Position numbers and translations under genes: made by a program. The notes beneath the pieces were generated by a model that searched no databases, was not told the origin of the DNA, and saw only the letters and a program-made list of their open reading frames with translations. Shown one piece after another: positions 45,344-54,947 of a stretch of 64,000 nucleotides of DNA (position 1 is its first letter; each line of letters begins with the position of its first letter). Source of the DNA: a virus; the IMG/VR virus record IMGVR_UViG_3300032116_000001, positions 186,001 through 250,000 of that record; one strand, written 5' to 3'.

Positions 45344-47479
45344 TTAAACAAGTTGCAGTTTTGCATATACGTCAACATTAGTTGGCAGCCCCGCCGTGGG
45401 TCTAAATCTTCTTCTGAGCCCTACTGTGTCGGTGCCATTTCCAGCCACCCATGCCGAGCCACTCCAGTATTCAAACACGCCATTTGTTGTTCCCGTGCTA
45501 GCCTGAGTTAATAAAAGATTATTATTGTCACTTCGATAATAACTGATAGTTAAATGGGGTACGCTGCCATAAGACGACACTTGCTTAAATCCAAGCGTAC
45601 CATCACTTAAACTAGAATCAGTGTAATTCCATTCCAGATGTGATGGGATTTCATCCCCTTGTTCGTACAGAACTGTTAAGCCTAATATTCTCCCTGGAAT
45701 ACAGGTTAGTCCAATTATTTTAAACTCAAAAGCAAATTGTATAGATGCTGCAGGGGAAACACCAGATAAATCGCGGCCCTCTCCAAGAAGGGTCCAGCTG
45801 CCAGAGTCGTCTGTTATACCACTTGTTCTGTAGTAAACCCTATATGGTTCAGGCGGCATGCCCAATGTGCCCGTGCCTAAGTGTTCAATATTGTTGACAT
45901 ACAATCTGTAAAATTTTGTTGCTCCTGGGGTTGAAATAGCAGGGGTAATTAATCTATTGTTGTCCGAAAATCCAGTGGCGTAAAACCAATGGGCTGATAG
46001 CGGAACGATGTAAATTTGATTAAGAGCTGCCGTCGCCCCGTTTCGACACAGATAACAATAGCCATCTTCAGACCAGACGCTCATAGTCGATGCATTAACT
46101 GCTGGATGAATAACCCCTCCAGCATCAGCGGTAGATTGATCTAACTGTTTTGTGTCTACTAGAAAAATATGATCAAATTGAGAACCATCAGTAATATACC
46201 GAGTAACATATGACCTTATGCCCGCCGCGCCGCTTGTAGCCACGATAAATCGGTCTATATTGCCTGCATATTCTACCGATGTGAATGCGCTTCCAAGAGC
46301 AAAAGTAGCCGAGCCTCCAGGTGGATTTTCAACAGCTGCATCATTAGCCCATGTTGTTGACCCCGCAGTTATCCCCGAAAGCAACGCCCTATATATACGT
46401 GTAGCTGTGACCCAATACAAACATGCTGATCCCGATCCAGGTCCATGCGATGTGGTGGCTACTCGCCCATTGTTTAACTGAGACTGGTTTCCTACCAGGG
46501 TTGCGGTACCTGAGATGAGCGTTATCGCTGATTGTGAAGCGCCAGCTGTCAATGATGCCAAAGAGGCTCTTATGTTATATTTATAACAAACACTTGCTGT
46601 TGTGGCACCGTTTAGCACATAAACATATTGTTCTGTGTTGCTTACGGGAGACTCAATTGCGCACCCAGCCGCAACTGTATTAGTAACAGTTGCGGCGTCT
46701 TTCAGCCAGTAAACCGCTCTGATATTGTCCACGGTAGTGGCCAAGCTGATTGTTGTTCCAGCGGAAGTAAACAAACCAGCGTGAAGTCCTTTTGCAAGAT
46801 ATAGCCCGCCGTTTGTTGCCGTTGCGTTTGTAATTGAAACCACAATACGCAGCTCCTCAATTACATAAGGTGTTCCCGCAGATATTGTACCTGCGTTTTC
46901 AACCAATGTCAAAGCAGTATTGCTTGCAATGGCCGAAGCGGGCGCTATCGTGTACCAAGTTGTTATGTTATTGGGGTTTGTGCTCCCAAATCCTATTCTT
47001 GCCCCCGCGCCAATTCGTTCTGATTGGAATTGGGTTCCAGTTCCAGTAACACCAGTCCCGCTTACAGCAACCGTACCCGTTGTATGAAGATACCTTTGAG
47101 CTCGAAAACCTCTTGCAGTAGCGTTTCCTGCTGCAAACGCTACTGTTACAAAGCCAATATAAGTAAATGTATTGGCTTGCTTGTCGAACTCATACATAAC
47201 GACACGCAAAGGGTTAGTTGCGCCTGTGCCAATTAAAAAGCACAATTGTTTACCTCCCCCAATATCAATTACATGTGGGAACCCCACCGCCTGAGCTGTT
47301 GCGACTTGTTGCTCCATTGGCCTGCCAAGTAAAATGGGCATCGGTCCTGCAAACTTATCTTCAGCCGAAGGGCCAGTTTGCTGGACGATGTGCTTCCCCA
47401 ACATGGTTCTTGTTGAGTCATAACTTGTGTATTCAACGGTATCTCCTGTAAACAGGTGTTCAACGGCAACTTTAGGCAT
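45344..47479 (-). CDS. Large unknown virion-type protein
   Basis: A 711-residue protein rich in Ala, Thr, Gly and Ser with many alternating strand patterns, typical of phage structural proteins. Segments such as VAVSGTGVTGTGTQF and WLKDAATVTNTVAAG look like beta-sandwich or propeller parts. The C-terminal end has FEYWSGSAWVAGNGTD, a piece seen in tail-associated sandwich domains. No catalytic motif is evident. It lies between a small helical protein and the repeat protein in the same row, so a tail or fibre component is likely. Confidence 0.55.
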   Translation of the reverse strand: MPKVAVEHLFTGDTVEYTSYDSTRTMLGKHIVQQTGPSAEDKFAGPMPILLGRPMEQQVATAQAVGFPHVIDIGGGKQLCFLIGTGATNPLRVVMYEFDKQANTFTYIGFVTVAFAAGNATARGFRAQRYLHTTGTVAVSGTGVTGTGTQFQSERIGAGARIGFGSTNPNNITTWYTIAPASAIASNTALTLVENAGTISAGTPYVIEELRIVVSITNATATNGGLYLAKGLHAGLFTSAGTTISLATTVDNIRAVYWLKDAATVTNTVAAGCAIESPVSNTEQYVYVLNGATTASVCYKYNIRASLASLTAGASQSAITLISGTATLVGNQSQLNNGRVATTSHGPGSGSACLYWVTATRIYRALLSGITAGSTTWANDAAVENPPGGSATFALGSAFTSVEYAGNIDRFIVATSGAAGIRSYVTRYITDGSQFDHIFLVDTKQLDQSTADAGGVIHPAVNASTMSVWSEDGYCYLCRNGATAALNQIYIVPLSAHWFYATGFSDNNRLITPAISTPGATKFYRLYVNNIEHLGTGTLGMPPEPYRVYYRTSGITDDSGSWTLLGEGRDLSGVSPAASIQFAFEFKIIGLTCIPGRILGLTVLYEQGDEIPSHLEWNYTDSSLSDGTLGFKQVSSYGSVPHLTISYYRSDNNNLLLTQASTGTTNGVFEYWSGSAWVAGNGTDTVGLRRRFRPTAGLPTNVDVYAKLQLV

Positions 47480-47488
47480 GGATTGTTT

Positions 47489-47731
47489 TTATTGACCTGG
47501 TACTCCGACGTTTTCTTCGGTTGGCACTCCATCTGGCATCATTTCTTGCAATAATGCCAAGTCTTCAGGAGACAATCCCCCTAATTTTCTGGCAAGTTCA
47601 GCGGCACGGGCTTTGCGATCATAAACAGAACTAACTTCCGCAAGGTCGTCTTTAGCGATCCTGACTGATTCCATTTTTTCCAATCGCAAAGTCTCAAGTT
47701 CTTCAAGGCTCATTTCTTCGTATTTATTCAT
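47489..47731 (-). CDS. Small helical protein
   Basis: An 80-residue protein. The first 50 residues (from MNKYEEMSLEELETLRLEKM) are strongly helical and charged and could form a coiled coil; the last 30 are Pro/Gly-containing and acidic. It sits between two virion-type genes with 9-base and 22-base gaps. Function unknown; an assembly helper is possible. Confidence 0.55.
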   Translation of the reverse strand: MNKYEEMSLEELETLRLEKMESVRIAKDDLAEVSSVYDRKARAAELARKLGGLSPEDLALLQEMMPDGVPTEENVGVPGQ

Positions 47732-47753
47732 TTATATTCCCTCTTTTAGTGTC

Positions 47754-48158
47754 TTAAAGTTTAAATATCTTATTTGCGCCATTGTCCCACTGTATAGTGA
47801 TGTCTCCTCCGTTTGGAGTAATTGGCAGGTTTGTTGCAGTATCAAAGTATGCTATAAGCCTACTTGTGCTTTCTGTCCCAGTGTGTTGATAAATAATAAA
47901 CTGAGTAACTTGAGACCCAGACACTGCTGTAAAAGTGACGTCGGCGGCGTCGGCCACGCCAGCGGTTGAGCTTTTGCCAGTCAGCGCAGATGATGTAGCA
48001 ACTCGGACCCCGCCGCCAGCAACGTCATTAAGAAAATCGTGCGCTGAGCTAAATGTGTATCCGCTTGAAAGAAGTATGACTCGAATATCATCGTTTGTAA
48101 AGTCTATATCACCATTTAAGAAAGCTTCTCGACCAGAATCATATATAAGATTTGCCAT
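47754..48158 (-). CDS. Conserved phage structural protein (GREAFLNG/ WDNGANKIFKL type)
   Basis: A 134-residue protein from the ATG at 48158, chosen over an upstream ATG at 48170 because MANLIYDSGREAFLNG matches the usual opening and GGGAG lies 5 bases before it. 'LTGKSS', 'VTFTAVSGSQV', LIAYFDTATNLP and the end ITIQWDNGANKIFKL are hallmarks of a small protein family common in tailed phages, usually annotated as a structural protein. It is the first gene of the minus-strand structural row. Confidence 0.7.
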   Translation of the reverse strand: MANLIYDSGREAFLNGDIDFTNDDIRVILLSSGYTFSSAHDFLNDVAGGGVRVATSSALTGKSSTAGVADAADVTFTAVSGSQVTQFIIYQHTGTESTSRLIAYFDTATNLPITPNGGDITIQWDNGANKIFKL

Positions 48159-48220
48159 CAGAACTCCCATCCCCTGAGAGGGACGTTAAAGATGTATTCT
48201 ATAAACACTAAAACTAGACC

Positions 48221-48270
48221 TAGAACAAAACACAAAATCAATAAAATTTTGTGTTTTGTGTTTTGTTCTA
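48221..48270 (-). terminator. Hairpin after the gyrA-like gene
   Basis: TAGAACAAAACACAAAA (48221-48237) pairs with the 17 bases at 48254-48270 around a 16-base loop, which itself can form a smaller hairpin. It begins 2 bases after the stop of the gyrA-like gene on the minus strand. The stem is A/T-rich, so strength is uncertain. Confidence 0.55.
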
Positions 48271-48271
48271 A

Positions 48272-50812
48272 TTATTCAGATGTTTCGTCGTAATTTTCAT
48301 CTTCTTCGATGTCATCCGCATCTACCTTGACCACAGTCTGAACCATGTCTCCTGCGTCAAGCTTCACGATGATGTTCCCCATTGTGACTCTTCCCTTAGA
48401 CGTGATGTCTTCGACGGCGATTTGAATCATTTTGCCCTTCGTTGTTAGAATCAGAATACGATCCTCTTCGTTCACAACAAGCGCTGCAACAATCAATCCA
48501 TTTCGGTCGCGCTTCACTTGATCAATTGTTCTCGCACCCTTGGCATATCTGCCCTGAAGACATCGGTATTTCGACGCTGGGCTTCGCTTTCCATATCCAT
48601 TTTCGGTGATCACAAGAATATCAGGATTTTCCGTCTTATCAAGCGTAATCATAGAAACGATGACATCATTATCGGCGATGTTCATAGCCTTAACCCCAAG
48701 TGAAACTCGACTTACCACTCGGACGTTCGACTCTGGATATCTCACGGCCATGCCATTCGCAGTAATGATGCAGATGTCTCTTGATCCGTCAGAAACTTGC
48801 ACGAATGCCACTTCATCTCCTTCATTCAATTTCATAGCTTGTAGTCCTCTTTGTTTAAGACTTGAATTATAATCTCGAATTTCGGTTCTCTTAATAAGGC
48901 CATTTTTGGTAGCCATCAAGAAAAATCCATCCGTGTCGAGGGTCTTGAGTGATATTGTGCTCGTAACTCGTTCATCAGCAGAGAGAGCCAGCAGATTTGC
49001 TAGGTGAGTTCCCTTGCCAGTTCTTGCGGCGGCGGGGATTTGGTAGCCCTTCTTTTTGTACATAAGACCCTTGTTTGTGAAAAACAGGAATAGATCATGA
49101 GTAGAGCCTACAAAAAGGTCAGATGCCTCGTCTTCTGACCGACCTTTAACACCAACAACTCCTTTGCCCCCCTTGTTTTGAACTCTAAAGGTATTCATTG
49201 GAACACGCTTGATGTAGCCATCTTTTGTAAGTGTAACTACAATTTGTTCTTCGGGGATAAGGTCTTCTGCAGTGATGTCGTCAGAGTCATGCCCAATTTC
49301 GGTTCTGCGATCATCGCCAATTTGCTTTGCGAGTTCGTCTTGTTCTTTGGAAACAAGTTCAAGAAGTTTCTTGTTACTTCCGAGAACCTTAGTTAGCCAT
49401 TCATTTCTTTCAGAAAGCTTTTGTCTTTCCGTTTCCAATGCCGAAGACTCAAGTTTGGTTAATTGGCGAAGCGTAATTTTAAGCACGGCTTCTGCTTGAA
49501 TTTGAGTGTCTACCAAATTGTTTGTAATCAACGCATTAATGGCCTCCTCAGCATCATTGGAACCTCTGATAAGTGCTATGGCCTTATCGATGTCCATGGC
49601 GACTTTTAAGAGACCATCCAGAATATGGACTCTGGCTTCATTGCTTGATTTTTCGGCAGTAAATTTGTTAAAAAGAACCTCTCTTCTGTGTTCGACAAAC
49701 ACTCTTACGAGTTCTAGGATTGGAACATTTTCCTTTACTTCTCCGCCGATCAGAACAGTTTGATTAACATCATAAGAAGTCCGAAGATTTGTTGACTTTA
49801 AAAGTTGGTTCAAAATCAACTGAGCATTGCCGCCTCTCTGAATCCAAACTCTAACATCAATTACTCTTTCCTTTGTCTGGCGATTCAGATATCCCAAGTC
49901 TTTCAAGTCTGAAATCCCTTCAATTTTCTTTTCTTTCACCAGATTGGCAATTTGTTCAGCCAATCTTTCTGGGGACACCCCATAAGGAACGCCAGTGATC
50001 TTGATGTATTGTCCGCCCTTGCCTTCATCTATGATTTCATAAACGCCTTCAATTTGAACTGAGCCACGACCAGTTTCGTAGTAATTTCTAATACCAGAAT
50101 TACCCCTAATTACACCACCTGTGGGAAAATCAGGGCCAGGCATGATCTTCATCGCGTCATCAACAGTCATGTTTGGATTTTCAATGTATGCCTTAATGAG
50201 TTGAACGACTTCTCTTAAATTATGGGGTGCTAATCTTGTGGCGACGCCCACGGCAATGCCTGCTCCACCATTAACAAGAAGGTTGGGCAACAGAGACGGA
50301 AGTACCGTGGGTTCCTTGAGTTTATCATTATAGTTCGGGATGTATTTAACGACATCTGGTGAAAGATCGGCTAAAATCGCCGCCCCAGCTTTTGTTAGTT
50401 TTCCTTCAATATATCGAGCAGCTGCAGGCGGGTCACCGTCAATATTCCCATAGTTCCCTTGCTTGGCAACGAGTGGGTATCTCATGATCCAATCTTGACC
50501 CATTCTTACAAGCGTGGGAGTGATAACGACGTCGCCATGAGGGTGATAATCCCCCATTGTTTGCCCAGAAATTTTACTTACCTTTTCAAAAGCGCTATTA
50601 GGGCTTAAGTGAAGATCATTCATGGCCAGTAAAATACGTCTTTGCGATGGCTTAAGACCATCTCTTGCGTCAGGTAACGCTCGATCTTCCATAACCGAAA
50701 AGGTATAGCGCATGTAATTTTCATTAAGCAAATGTGTAATTTCTTCATCAGAAATATGCTCGATGATTGATTTAATATTTACGTCTTCGTTCTTTGACTT
50801 TGACTTTCTCAT
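48272..50812 (-). CDS. gyrA: DNA gyrase subunit A-like type II topoisomerase
   Basis: An 846-residue protein with the full GyrA plan. The DNA-cleavage domain has [15 protein letters not shown] near residue 45 and the catalytic Tyr134 after Arg133 ([10 protein letters not shown]). The C-terminal half shows propeller blades such as [22 protein letters not shown]. At the quinolone pocket E. coli Ser83 and Asp87 correspond to Val95 and Pro99 ([10 protein letters not shown]). The GyrA box is altered (QNKGGKG near 544 instead of QRRGGKG), so whether it can supercoil as gyrase does, or acts more like topoisomerase IV, is open. It follows the gyrB-like gene after 18 bases in one operon. Confidence 0.93.
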   Translation of the reverse strand: MRKSKSKNEDVNIKSIIEHISDEEITHLLNENYMRYTFSVMEDRALPDARDGLKPSQRRILLAMNDLHLSPNSAFEKVSKISGQTMGDYHPHGDVVITPTLVRMGQDWIMRYPLVAKQGNYGNIDGDPPAAARYIEGKLTKAGAAILADLSPDVVKYIPNYNDKLKEPTVLPSLLPNLLVNGGAGIAVGVATRLAPHNLREVVQLIKAYIENPNMTVDDAMKIMPGPDFPTGGVIRGNSGIRNYYETGRGSVQIEGVYEIIDEGKGGQYIKITGVPYGVSPERLAEQIANLVKEKKIEGISDLKDLGYLNRQTKERVIDVRVWIQRGGNAQLILNQLLKSTNLRTSYDVNQTVLIGGEVKENVPILELVRVFVEHRREVLFNKFTAEKSSNEARVHILDGLLKVAMDIDKAIALIRGSNDAEEAINALITNNLVDTQIQAEAVLKITLRQLTKLESSALETERQKLSERNEWLTKVLGSNKKLLELVSKEQDELAKQIGDDRRTEIGHDSDDITAEDLIPEEQIVVTLTKDGYIKRVPMNTFRVQNKGGKGVVGVKGRSEDEASDLFVGSTHDLFLFFTNKGLMYKKKGYQIPAAARTGKGTHLANLLALSADERVTSTISLKTLDTDGFFLMATKNGLIKRTEIRDYNSSLKQRGLQAMKLNEGDEVAFVQVSDGSRDICIITANGMAVRYPESNVRVVSRVSLGVKAMNIADNDVIVSMITLDKTENPDILVITENGYGKRSPASKYRCLQGRYAKGARTIDQVKRDRNGLIVAALVVNEEDRILILTTKGKMIQIAVEDITSKGRVTMGNIIVKLDAGDMVQTVVKVDADDIEEDENYDETSE

Positions 50813-50830
50813 TGTTTTTCTCTTTTTGTT

Positions 50831-53002
50831 TTAAACGTTGCTTTCCTCAAGCATTTTGTCAGTTCTTTGTTGGCTTTCTTTCACAATATGTGCCTTTCTG
50901 GCGGCAATATTTCTGCCCATGAGAACAGATAGCATCAAGTCTGCGTCTCCAGTATTAGGAACATTGACCCTAATGAGCCTCCGTGATTCTTTATCCATTG
51001 TTGTTTCCGCCAACTCCTCAGCATTCATTTCTCCAAGACCTTTAAATCTGGTTATTTTTGATCTAGGACCAAGTTGTTGTATAGCCTCATTTCTTTCGTC
51101 CATAGACCAGCAATAAATCTTTTGCTTGCCATTATCCACTTTATATAGCGGCGGCTGGGCCAAATACACATGCCCTTCTGTTACGAGCGGGCGCATAAAT
51201 CTATAGAGGAAAGTCAGAAGAAGTGTAGCGATATGAGACCCATCTACATCAGCGTCAGTCATAAGAATGACTTTATTATATCGCCTGTTCTCAAGATTGA
51301 AATCATCTTCGCCCTCATTTGTTTTAACTGTAACACCAGCCCCAATAGCTGAAATAAGAGCTTGAATTTCGGTATTCTTAAGCAAATTGACCAAATCGTG
51401 CTTTTCAGCATTAATAATCTTACCGCGAATAGGAAGAATGGCTTGAGCCCGTGGGTCTCTGCCATCTTTAGCTGGCCCCGCGGCTGAATCACCTTCTACA
51501 ATGAACAACTCGGTTTCGTCCCTGTTCTCAGAGTCACAGTCTTTTAATTTCCCAGGCAGTCTATTAGATCGGCCAAATAATGACTTTCTCTTAATTAATT
51601 CGCTTTGTTTCTTAGCCGCCTCTCGTGCCTTTTGTGCAACAAGAGCCCTTTCAACGATCAGCTTAACAATTGCAGGGTTCTTTTCAAAGTATTCAGTTAA
51701 AGATTCTCCAACAAGTCTGGCCACAACACCTTCAATTTCTGGTGATCCAAGCTTACTCTTTGTTTGGCCCTCAAATTGAGGTTGTGGAAGCCGAACACTT
51801 ACAACCGATGTCATTCCTTCTCTAATGTCATCGCCAGCAAGGTTGCTGTCTTTTTCCTTAAGAATGCCAGTGCTTCGGCCAAATTGATTCACGACTCTTG
51901 TGATGGCTGTCTTAAATCCAGCTAAATGTGTTCCTCCGTCAGCCGTATTGATATTATTGGCAAAAGTTAAAATGGTTTCTTCATCTTCTTCAGTGAACTG
52001 AATGGCAACTTGAAGTGAAACTCTGCCGCTCTTGGTATCAAAATATATAGGCTTGACTGGATAGTGATTTGTTTTTGCAGATGAAAGATACTCTACGTAA
52101 TCTGAAATACCACCTTCATAAAGAAAAGTTTCCTTTCTTCCTGTTCGTTTATTTTCGTAAACAATCTTTAATCCACCATTCAAAAACGCAGTTTCTCTAA
52201 ATCTGCGGATCATAACCTCGTCGTCAAACCTGATGTTCCGCAAAGACTGGCTCAGCCACTTGCTATAAACCTGTTTAAGAACATCTTCATTTGTAACAGA
52301 TTTTGCCAAATGACTAAAAACATTAACAAAAATGCTTTCGTCAACTTTGCCAGAAATGAGAGCTTTTCTCCATGCCATCACAGCATCAGACATTTCTTCA
52401 TCGGGAATATAATCTTCTCCGAGGACGGTCGAAAACATATCTTCAATGTTAACTTGCCCGAACATGTTGTAATCGGGGCAAAAAGTAACTGAAGTTCCTC
52501 TCTTTCTTGAATCTCCTACTCGCTCACATGCACTTGTAGGCACGCCACGCTCAAAGCTAATCTCATGTGCGCCACCATCTCGCCAAACCTTGGCCACTAA
52601 CGTGCTTGAAAGAAAGTTAACACATGATGCGCCAACACCGTGCAAACCGCCTGATTTATCATATACAGCGCTGTCAAATTTACCGCCAGCATGCAATTCT
52701 GTAAATACAATTTCAAGAGCAGATCGCTTTTTAGGATCGTCTTGCTTCGGGGTAACAGGAATGCCTCTTCCGTCGTCCTCAATAGTGATCGTGCATCCAT
52801 CTTCAGCAACGGTAACATTGATCTGGCTGCAAAATCCAGCCATGGATTCATCTACAGAGTTGTCAAGGGTTTCCCAGACTAAGTGATGCAGGCCCTTATT
52901 GCCTGTGTCGCCAATATACATCGCTGGTCTTGTGCGGACAGCTTCTGCCCCTTTGAGCATCGTAATTGACGTATCGTCGTAATTATTTATTTGTTTTTTC
53001 AT
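50831..53002 (-). CDS. gyrB: DNA gyrase subunit B-like type II topoisomerase
   Basis: A 723-residue protein complete at both ends. The GHKL ATPase has RPAMYIGDTG, ETLDNSVDE and DDGRGIPV, then GLHGVGASCVN. The TOPRIM metal site has IVEGDSAAG and MTDADVDGSHI; QPPLYKV and FKGLGEMN follow. It couples ATP use to strand passage with the GyrA-like partner. It is longer than the 640-residue Gram-positive type but lacks a full E. coli-like insertion. An AGGTGA stands before the ATG, and an extended -10 element lies 37 bases upstream. Gyrase versus topoisomerase IV cannot be settled from this sequence. Confidence 0.94.
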   Translation of the reverse strand: MKKQINNYDDTSITMLKGAEAVRTRPAMYIGDTGNKGLHHLVWETLDNSVDESMAGFCSQINVTVAEDGCTITIEDDGRGIPVTPKQDDPKKRSALEIVFTELHAGGKFDSAVYDKSGGLHGVGASCVNFLSSTLVAKVWRDGGAHEISFERGVPTSACERVGDSRKRGTSVTFCPDYNMFGQVNIEDMFSTVLGEDYIPDEEMSDAVMAWRKALISGKVDESIFVNVFSHLAKSVTNEDVLKQVYSKWLSQSLRNIRFDDEVMIRRFRETAFLNGGLKIVYENKRTGRKETFLYEGGISDYVEYLSSAKTNHYPVKPIYFDTKSGRVSLQVAIQFTEEDEETILTFANNINTADGGTHLAGFKTAITRVVNQFGRSTGILKEKDSNLAGDDIREGMTSVVSVRLPQPQFEGQTKSKLGSPEIEGVVARLVGESLTEYFEKNPAIVKLIVERALVAQKAREAAKKQSELIKRKSLFGRSNRLPGKLKDCDSENRDETELFIVEGDSAAGPAKDGRDPRAQAILPIRGKIINAEKHDLVNLLKNTEIQALISAIGAGVTVKTNEGEDDFNLENRRYNKVILMTDADVDGSHIATLLLTFLYRFMRPLVTEGHVYLAQPPLYKVDNGKQKIYCWSMDERNEAIQQLGPRSKITRFKGLGEMNAEELAETTMDKESRRLIRVNVPNTGDADLMLSVLMGRNIAARKAHIVKESQQRTDKMLEESNV

Positions 53003-53038
53003 TGCTCACCTAAGTGTTTGTCTTTAAATGTGTGAGTG

Positions 53039-53047
53039 ATTATATCA
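53039..53047 (-). promoter_or_regulatory. Extended -10 promoter for the gyrB-gyrA operon
   Basis: On the minus strand TGATATAAT is a perfect extended -10 element, about 37 bases before the gyrB-like ATG. No good -35 hexamer is present, as often with extended -10 promoters. GCACTAATAAGATAG lies further upstream at about 53138-53124. Confidence 0.5.
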
Positions 53048-53159
53048 CTGCTTTAACGACTATATTTCAGAGCTTGACTTTCTTCAAAAATCAATTGGAA
53101 TTGTTAATTCCACTCTTTCAATACTATCTTATTAGTGCAAAATCCTGTTTTTGGCACAA

Positions 53160-53191
53160 AAAAGCCAGCAATTTTAAAATTGCTGGCTTTT
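53160..53191 (-). terminator. Rho-independent terminator after the 53215 gene
   Basis: AAAAGCCAGCAATTTT and its exact reverse complement form a 32-base palindrome, followed on the minus strand by TTTTTT. It ends the minus-strand row 59351-53215 and separates it from the gyrase operon. Confidence 0.88.
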
Positions 53192-53214
53192 GATGTAGGG
53201 GGTACCTAAAAAAA

Positions 53215-53901
53215 TTATTTTAAAATTTTAAGCGCATATAAATATATTTGATCAGATGCAGAATATAGTTTGTCTCGATCCAAATCTTGGGCAAGACGTA
53301 TCAGCTCATATGCTGCGTTAGCCATTGGCATTCCTGGCATACCGCCAGGGGCTTGGCCTTTTTTGGATTCATTTTTAACTGTGTTTAATACCAGCCCTTT
53401 TATTACGGAATTAAGTTCTTCAAGTGTTGTGATTTCATTAATTCTCTTGCCTTTTGGCAATCTCAGCCATCTAGATTCTTCCGTGGCTTTTTGCTCAGCT
53501 TTTTCGACCTTGGGATCAACATCGCTTTTGGGCTCTCTTGCTCCTATTTTTGATTTGTCTACTCCGCCTTTATTATTTCCTCCATAAAGCTCCCATATGT
53601 GGGATGCGATATCCTCGGAATCAGTTCCTGCCATTTGCATAATTAATGTAGGGGCATCGACATCATATAAAATTTTCCCCAGCGTGTCAAGGGGTGACCC
53701 AATTTCTTCTCTTTCGGGATCAGTGGGCGCTCCAGGGGCAGCTGCTGGCATAGTAGGCATACCTCCCATCGGCGGGCCTCCAAGTGGCGGCATACCCATT
53801 GGAGCTGGTGGTGCAGCACCTAGTGAGCCAAGGTCCATGTCCATATCTGGCCCTCCCATGTCCATCGGAGGCATTTGAGCCTTGCGTACAAATTTGCCCA
53901 C
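53215..53901 (-). CDS. Unknown protein with Met/Pro/Gly-rich N-terminus
   Basis: A 228-residue protein. The first 60 residues are low complexity, dominated by Met, Pro, Gly and Ala (PMGMPPLGGPPMGGMP), and probably disordered. Residues about 65-110 and 145-228 look folded and helical, the latter with LEELNSVIKGLVLNTV and LIRLAQDLDRDKLY. I do not recognise a family. It ends the row, 24 bases before a strong terminator. An internal virion or scaffold role is possible. Confidence 0.6.
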   Translation of the reverse strand: MGKFVRKAQMPPMDMGGPDMDMDLGSLGAAPPAPMGMPPLGGPPMGGMPTMPAAAPGAPTDPEREEIGSPLDTLGKILYDVDAPTLIMQMAGTDSEDIASHIWELYGGNNKGGVDKSKIGAREPKSDVDPKVEKAEQKATEESRWLRLPKGKRINEITTLEELNSVIKGLVLNTVKNESKKGQAPGGMPGMPMANAAYELIRLAQDLDRDKLYSASDQIYLYALKILK

Positions 53902-53916
53902 TAAATACCACTCCTG

Positions 53917-54411
53917 TTATCGAGATAACGAATCACTTCGATGACGACCGCGGCCTGGAGAGAAAAAGACCTCAGATGTATGTTCATCGTGGCCGTCTTC
54001 TATTTCGTAGCCCTCTTCATCTTCGTCTTCGCGAGATAGAAATTCTTCTAAATCTTCGTTTAAAATATCCATGTCGCCCCACAAATCTGATTTTGCAGTT
54101 CTGTTGGCGATGCCAGATGCTTGCGAAATGATAGCTCTGTGGTCAAGCCCTCTTCCGTCCACAAAATCTGCCCCATAATTATCATTATGGTCTTGATTCC
54201 AATCGTCCAGAGTTCCAATGGCTTTAAGTAAGGCATCAGCCATCATTGATTCACGAACACACTGACTAGCAGTTTTTGTCTTGTTTTTACTTTTTTCTGC
54301 GGCCTTGAAAAATGCTGTTGCCTCAGCAATTATTCGTGCCTGTTCTTCCATAGAAGAATTAGGCACTATTTCTTCAAGCATCTGGTGCAGCTCTTGTTCA
54401 ATGTGGCGCAT
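53917..54411 (-). CDS. Unknown acidic helical protein
   Basis: A 164-residue protein. The first 75 residues are helical with Glu/Lys/Ala; a highly acidic stretch (SREDEDEEGYEIEDGHDE) lies near 125-145. It begins 95 bases after the previous gene and is followed after 15 bases by the gene at 53215. No family, Cys motif or membrane segment is recognised. Confidence 0.55.
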   Translation of the reverse strand: MRHIEQELHQMLEEIVPNSSMEEQARIIAEATAFFKAAEKSKNKTKTASQCVRESMMADALLKAIGTLDDWNQDHNDNYGADFVDGRGLDHRAIISQASGIANRTAKSDLWGDMDILNEDLEEFLSREDEDEEGYEIEDGHDEHTSEVFFSPGRGRHRSDSLSR

Positions 54412-54506
54412 TTCTGTTCTGTCTATCTCCTTAGAGTGCTATTTCTGCCCTCTGGTACATTTACCTGTCGGAACATTGACTTATGTCTCAAATAATTTTT
54501 CCGTAA

Positions 54507-54947
54507 TTAATTAGATACTTCCTTTATGTATTGCAACTTATCTTGAAAGTTTATTAAATTTACTTCAAATTTTGGCAAAAAAATGACCTTTAGGCACTTG
54601 TTGTCAATTCCAATTTCAACCCATGCGGTCTGTTCATTGCCGTCGGAATCAACAATAATGCTTCTTTTGTAATCAAGTTTGTCAATATTTTTGTCAATAT
54701 CAACAGGTATTAATTTGCCAAAACAATCCAGATTTTGCTGTTTTATGTCAAACCCGCACTTTCCATGTTCGCAAACTATACCCCAATACTCAATTTCTTC
54801 AAGTGGAAGCGAGCTGCGCTTTCTGCAAACCATACCATCGCCACCGATCTGTTTTATGACTTTACCACCTACAACAGCCTCCCAAAAAACTGGGAGGCTT
54901 GATATTTGTCCGCAGATATTATAGATATGTCTAGGGTGCTTAAACAT
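54507..54947 (-). CDS. Unknown protein coupled to the NGIY repeat protein
   Basis: A 146-residue protein. Its ATG shares one base with the stop of the 991-residue protein (TAATG), so translation is coupled. Five Cys residues, including 'CEHGKCGF', could form a metal site or none. The rest shows alternating strands. No family recognised. The coupling suggests a partner, chaperone or cap for the repeat protein. Confidence 0.6.
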   Translation of the reverse strand: MFKHPRHIYNICGQISSLPVFWEAVVGGKVIKQIGGDGMVCRKRSSLPLEEIEYWGIVCEHGKCGFDIKQQNLDCFGKLIPVDIDKNIDKLDYKRSIIVDSDGNEQTAWVEIGIDNKCLKVIFLPKFEVNLINFQDKLQYIKEVSN

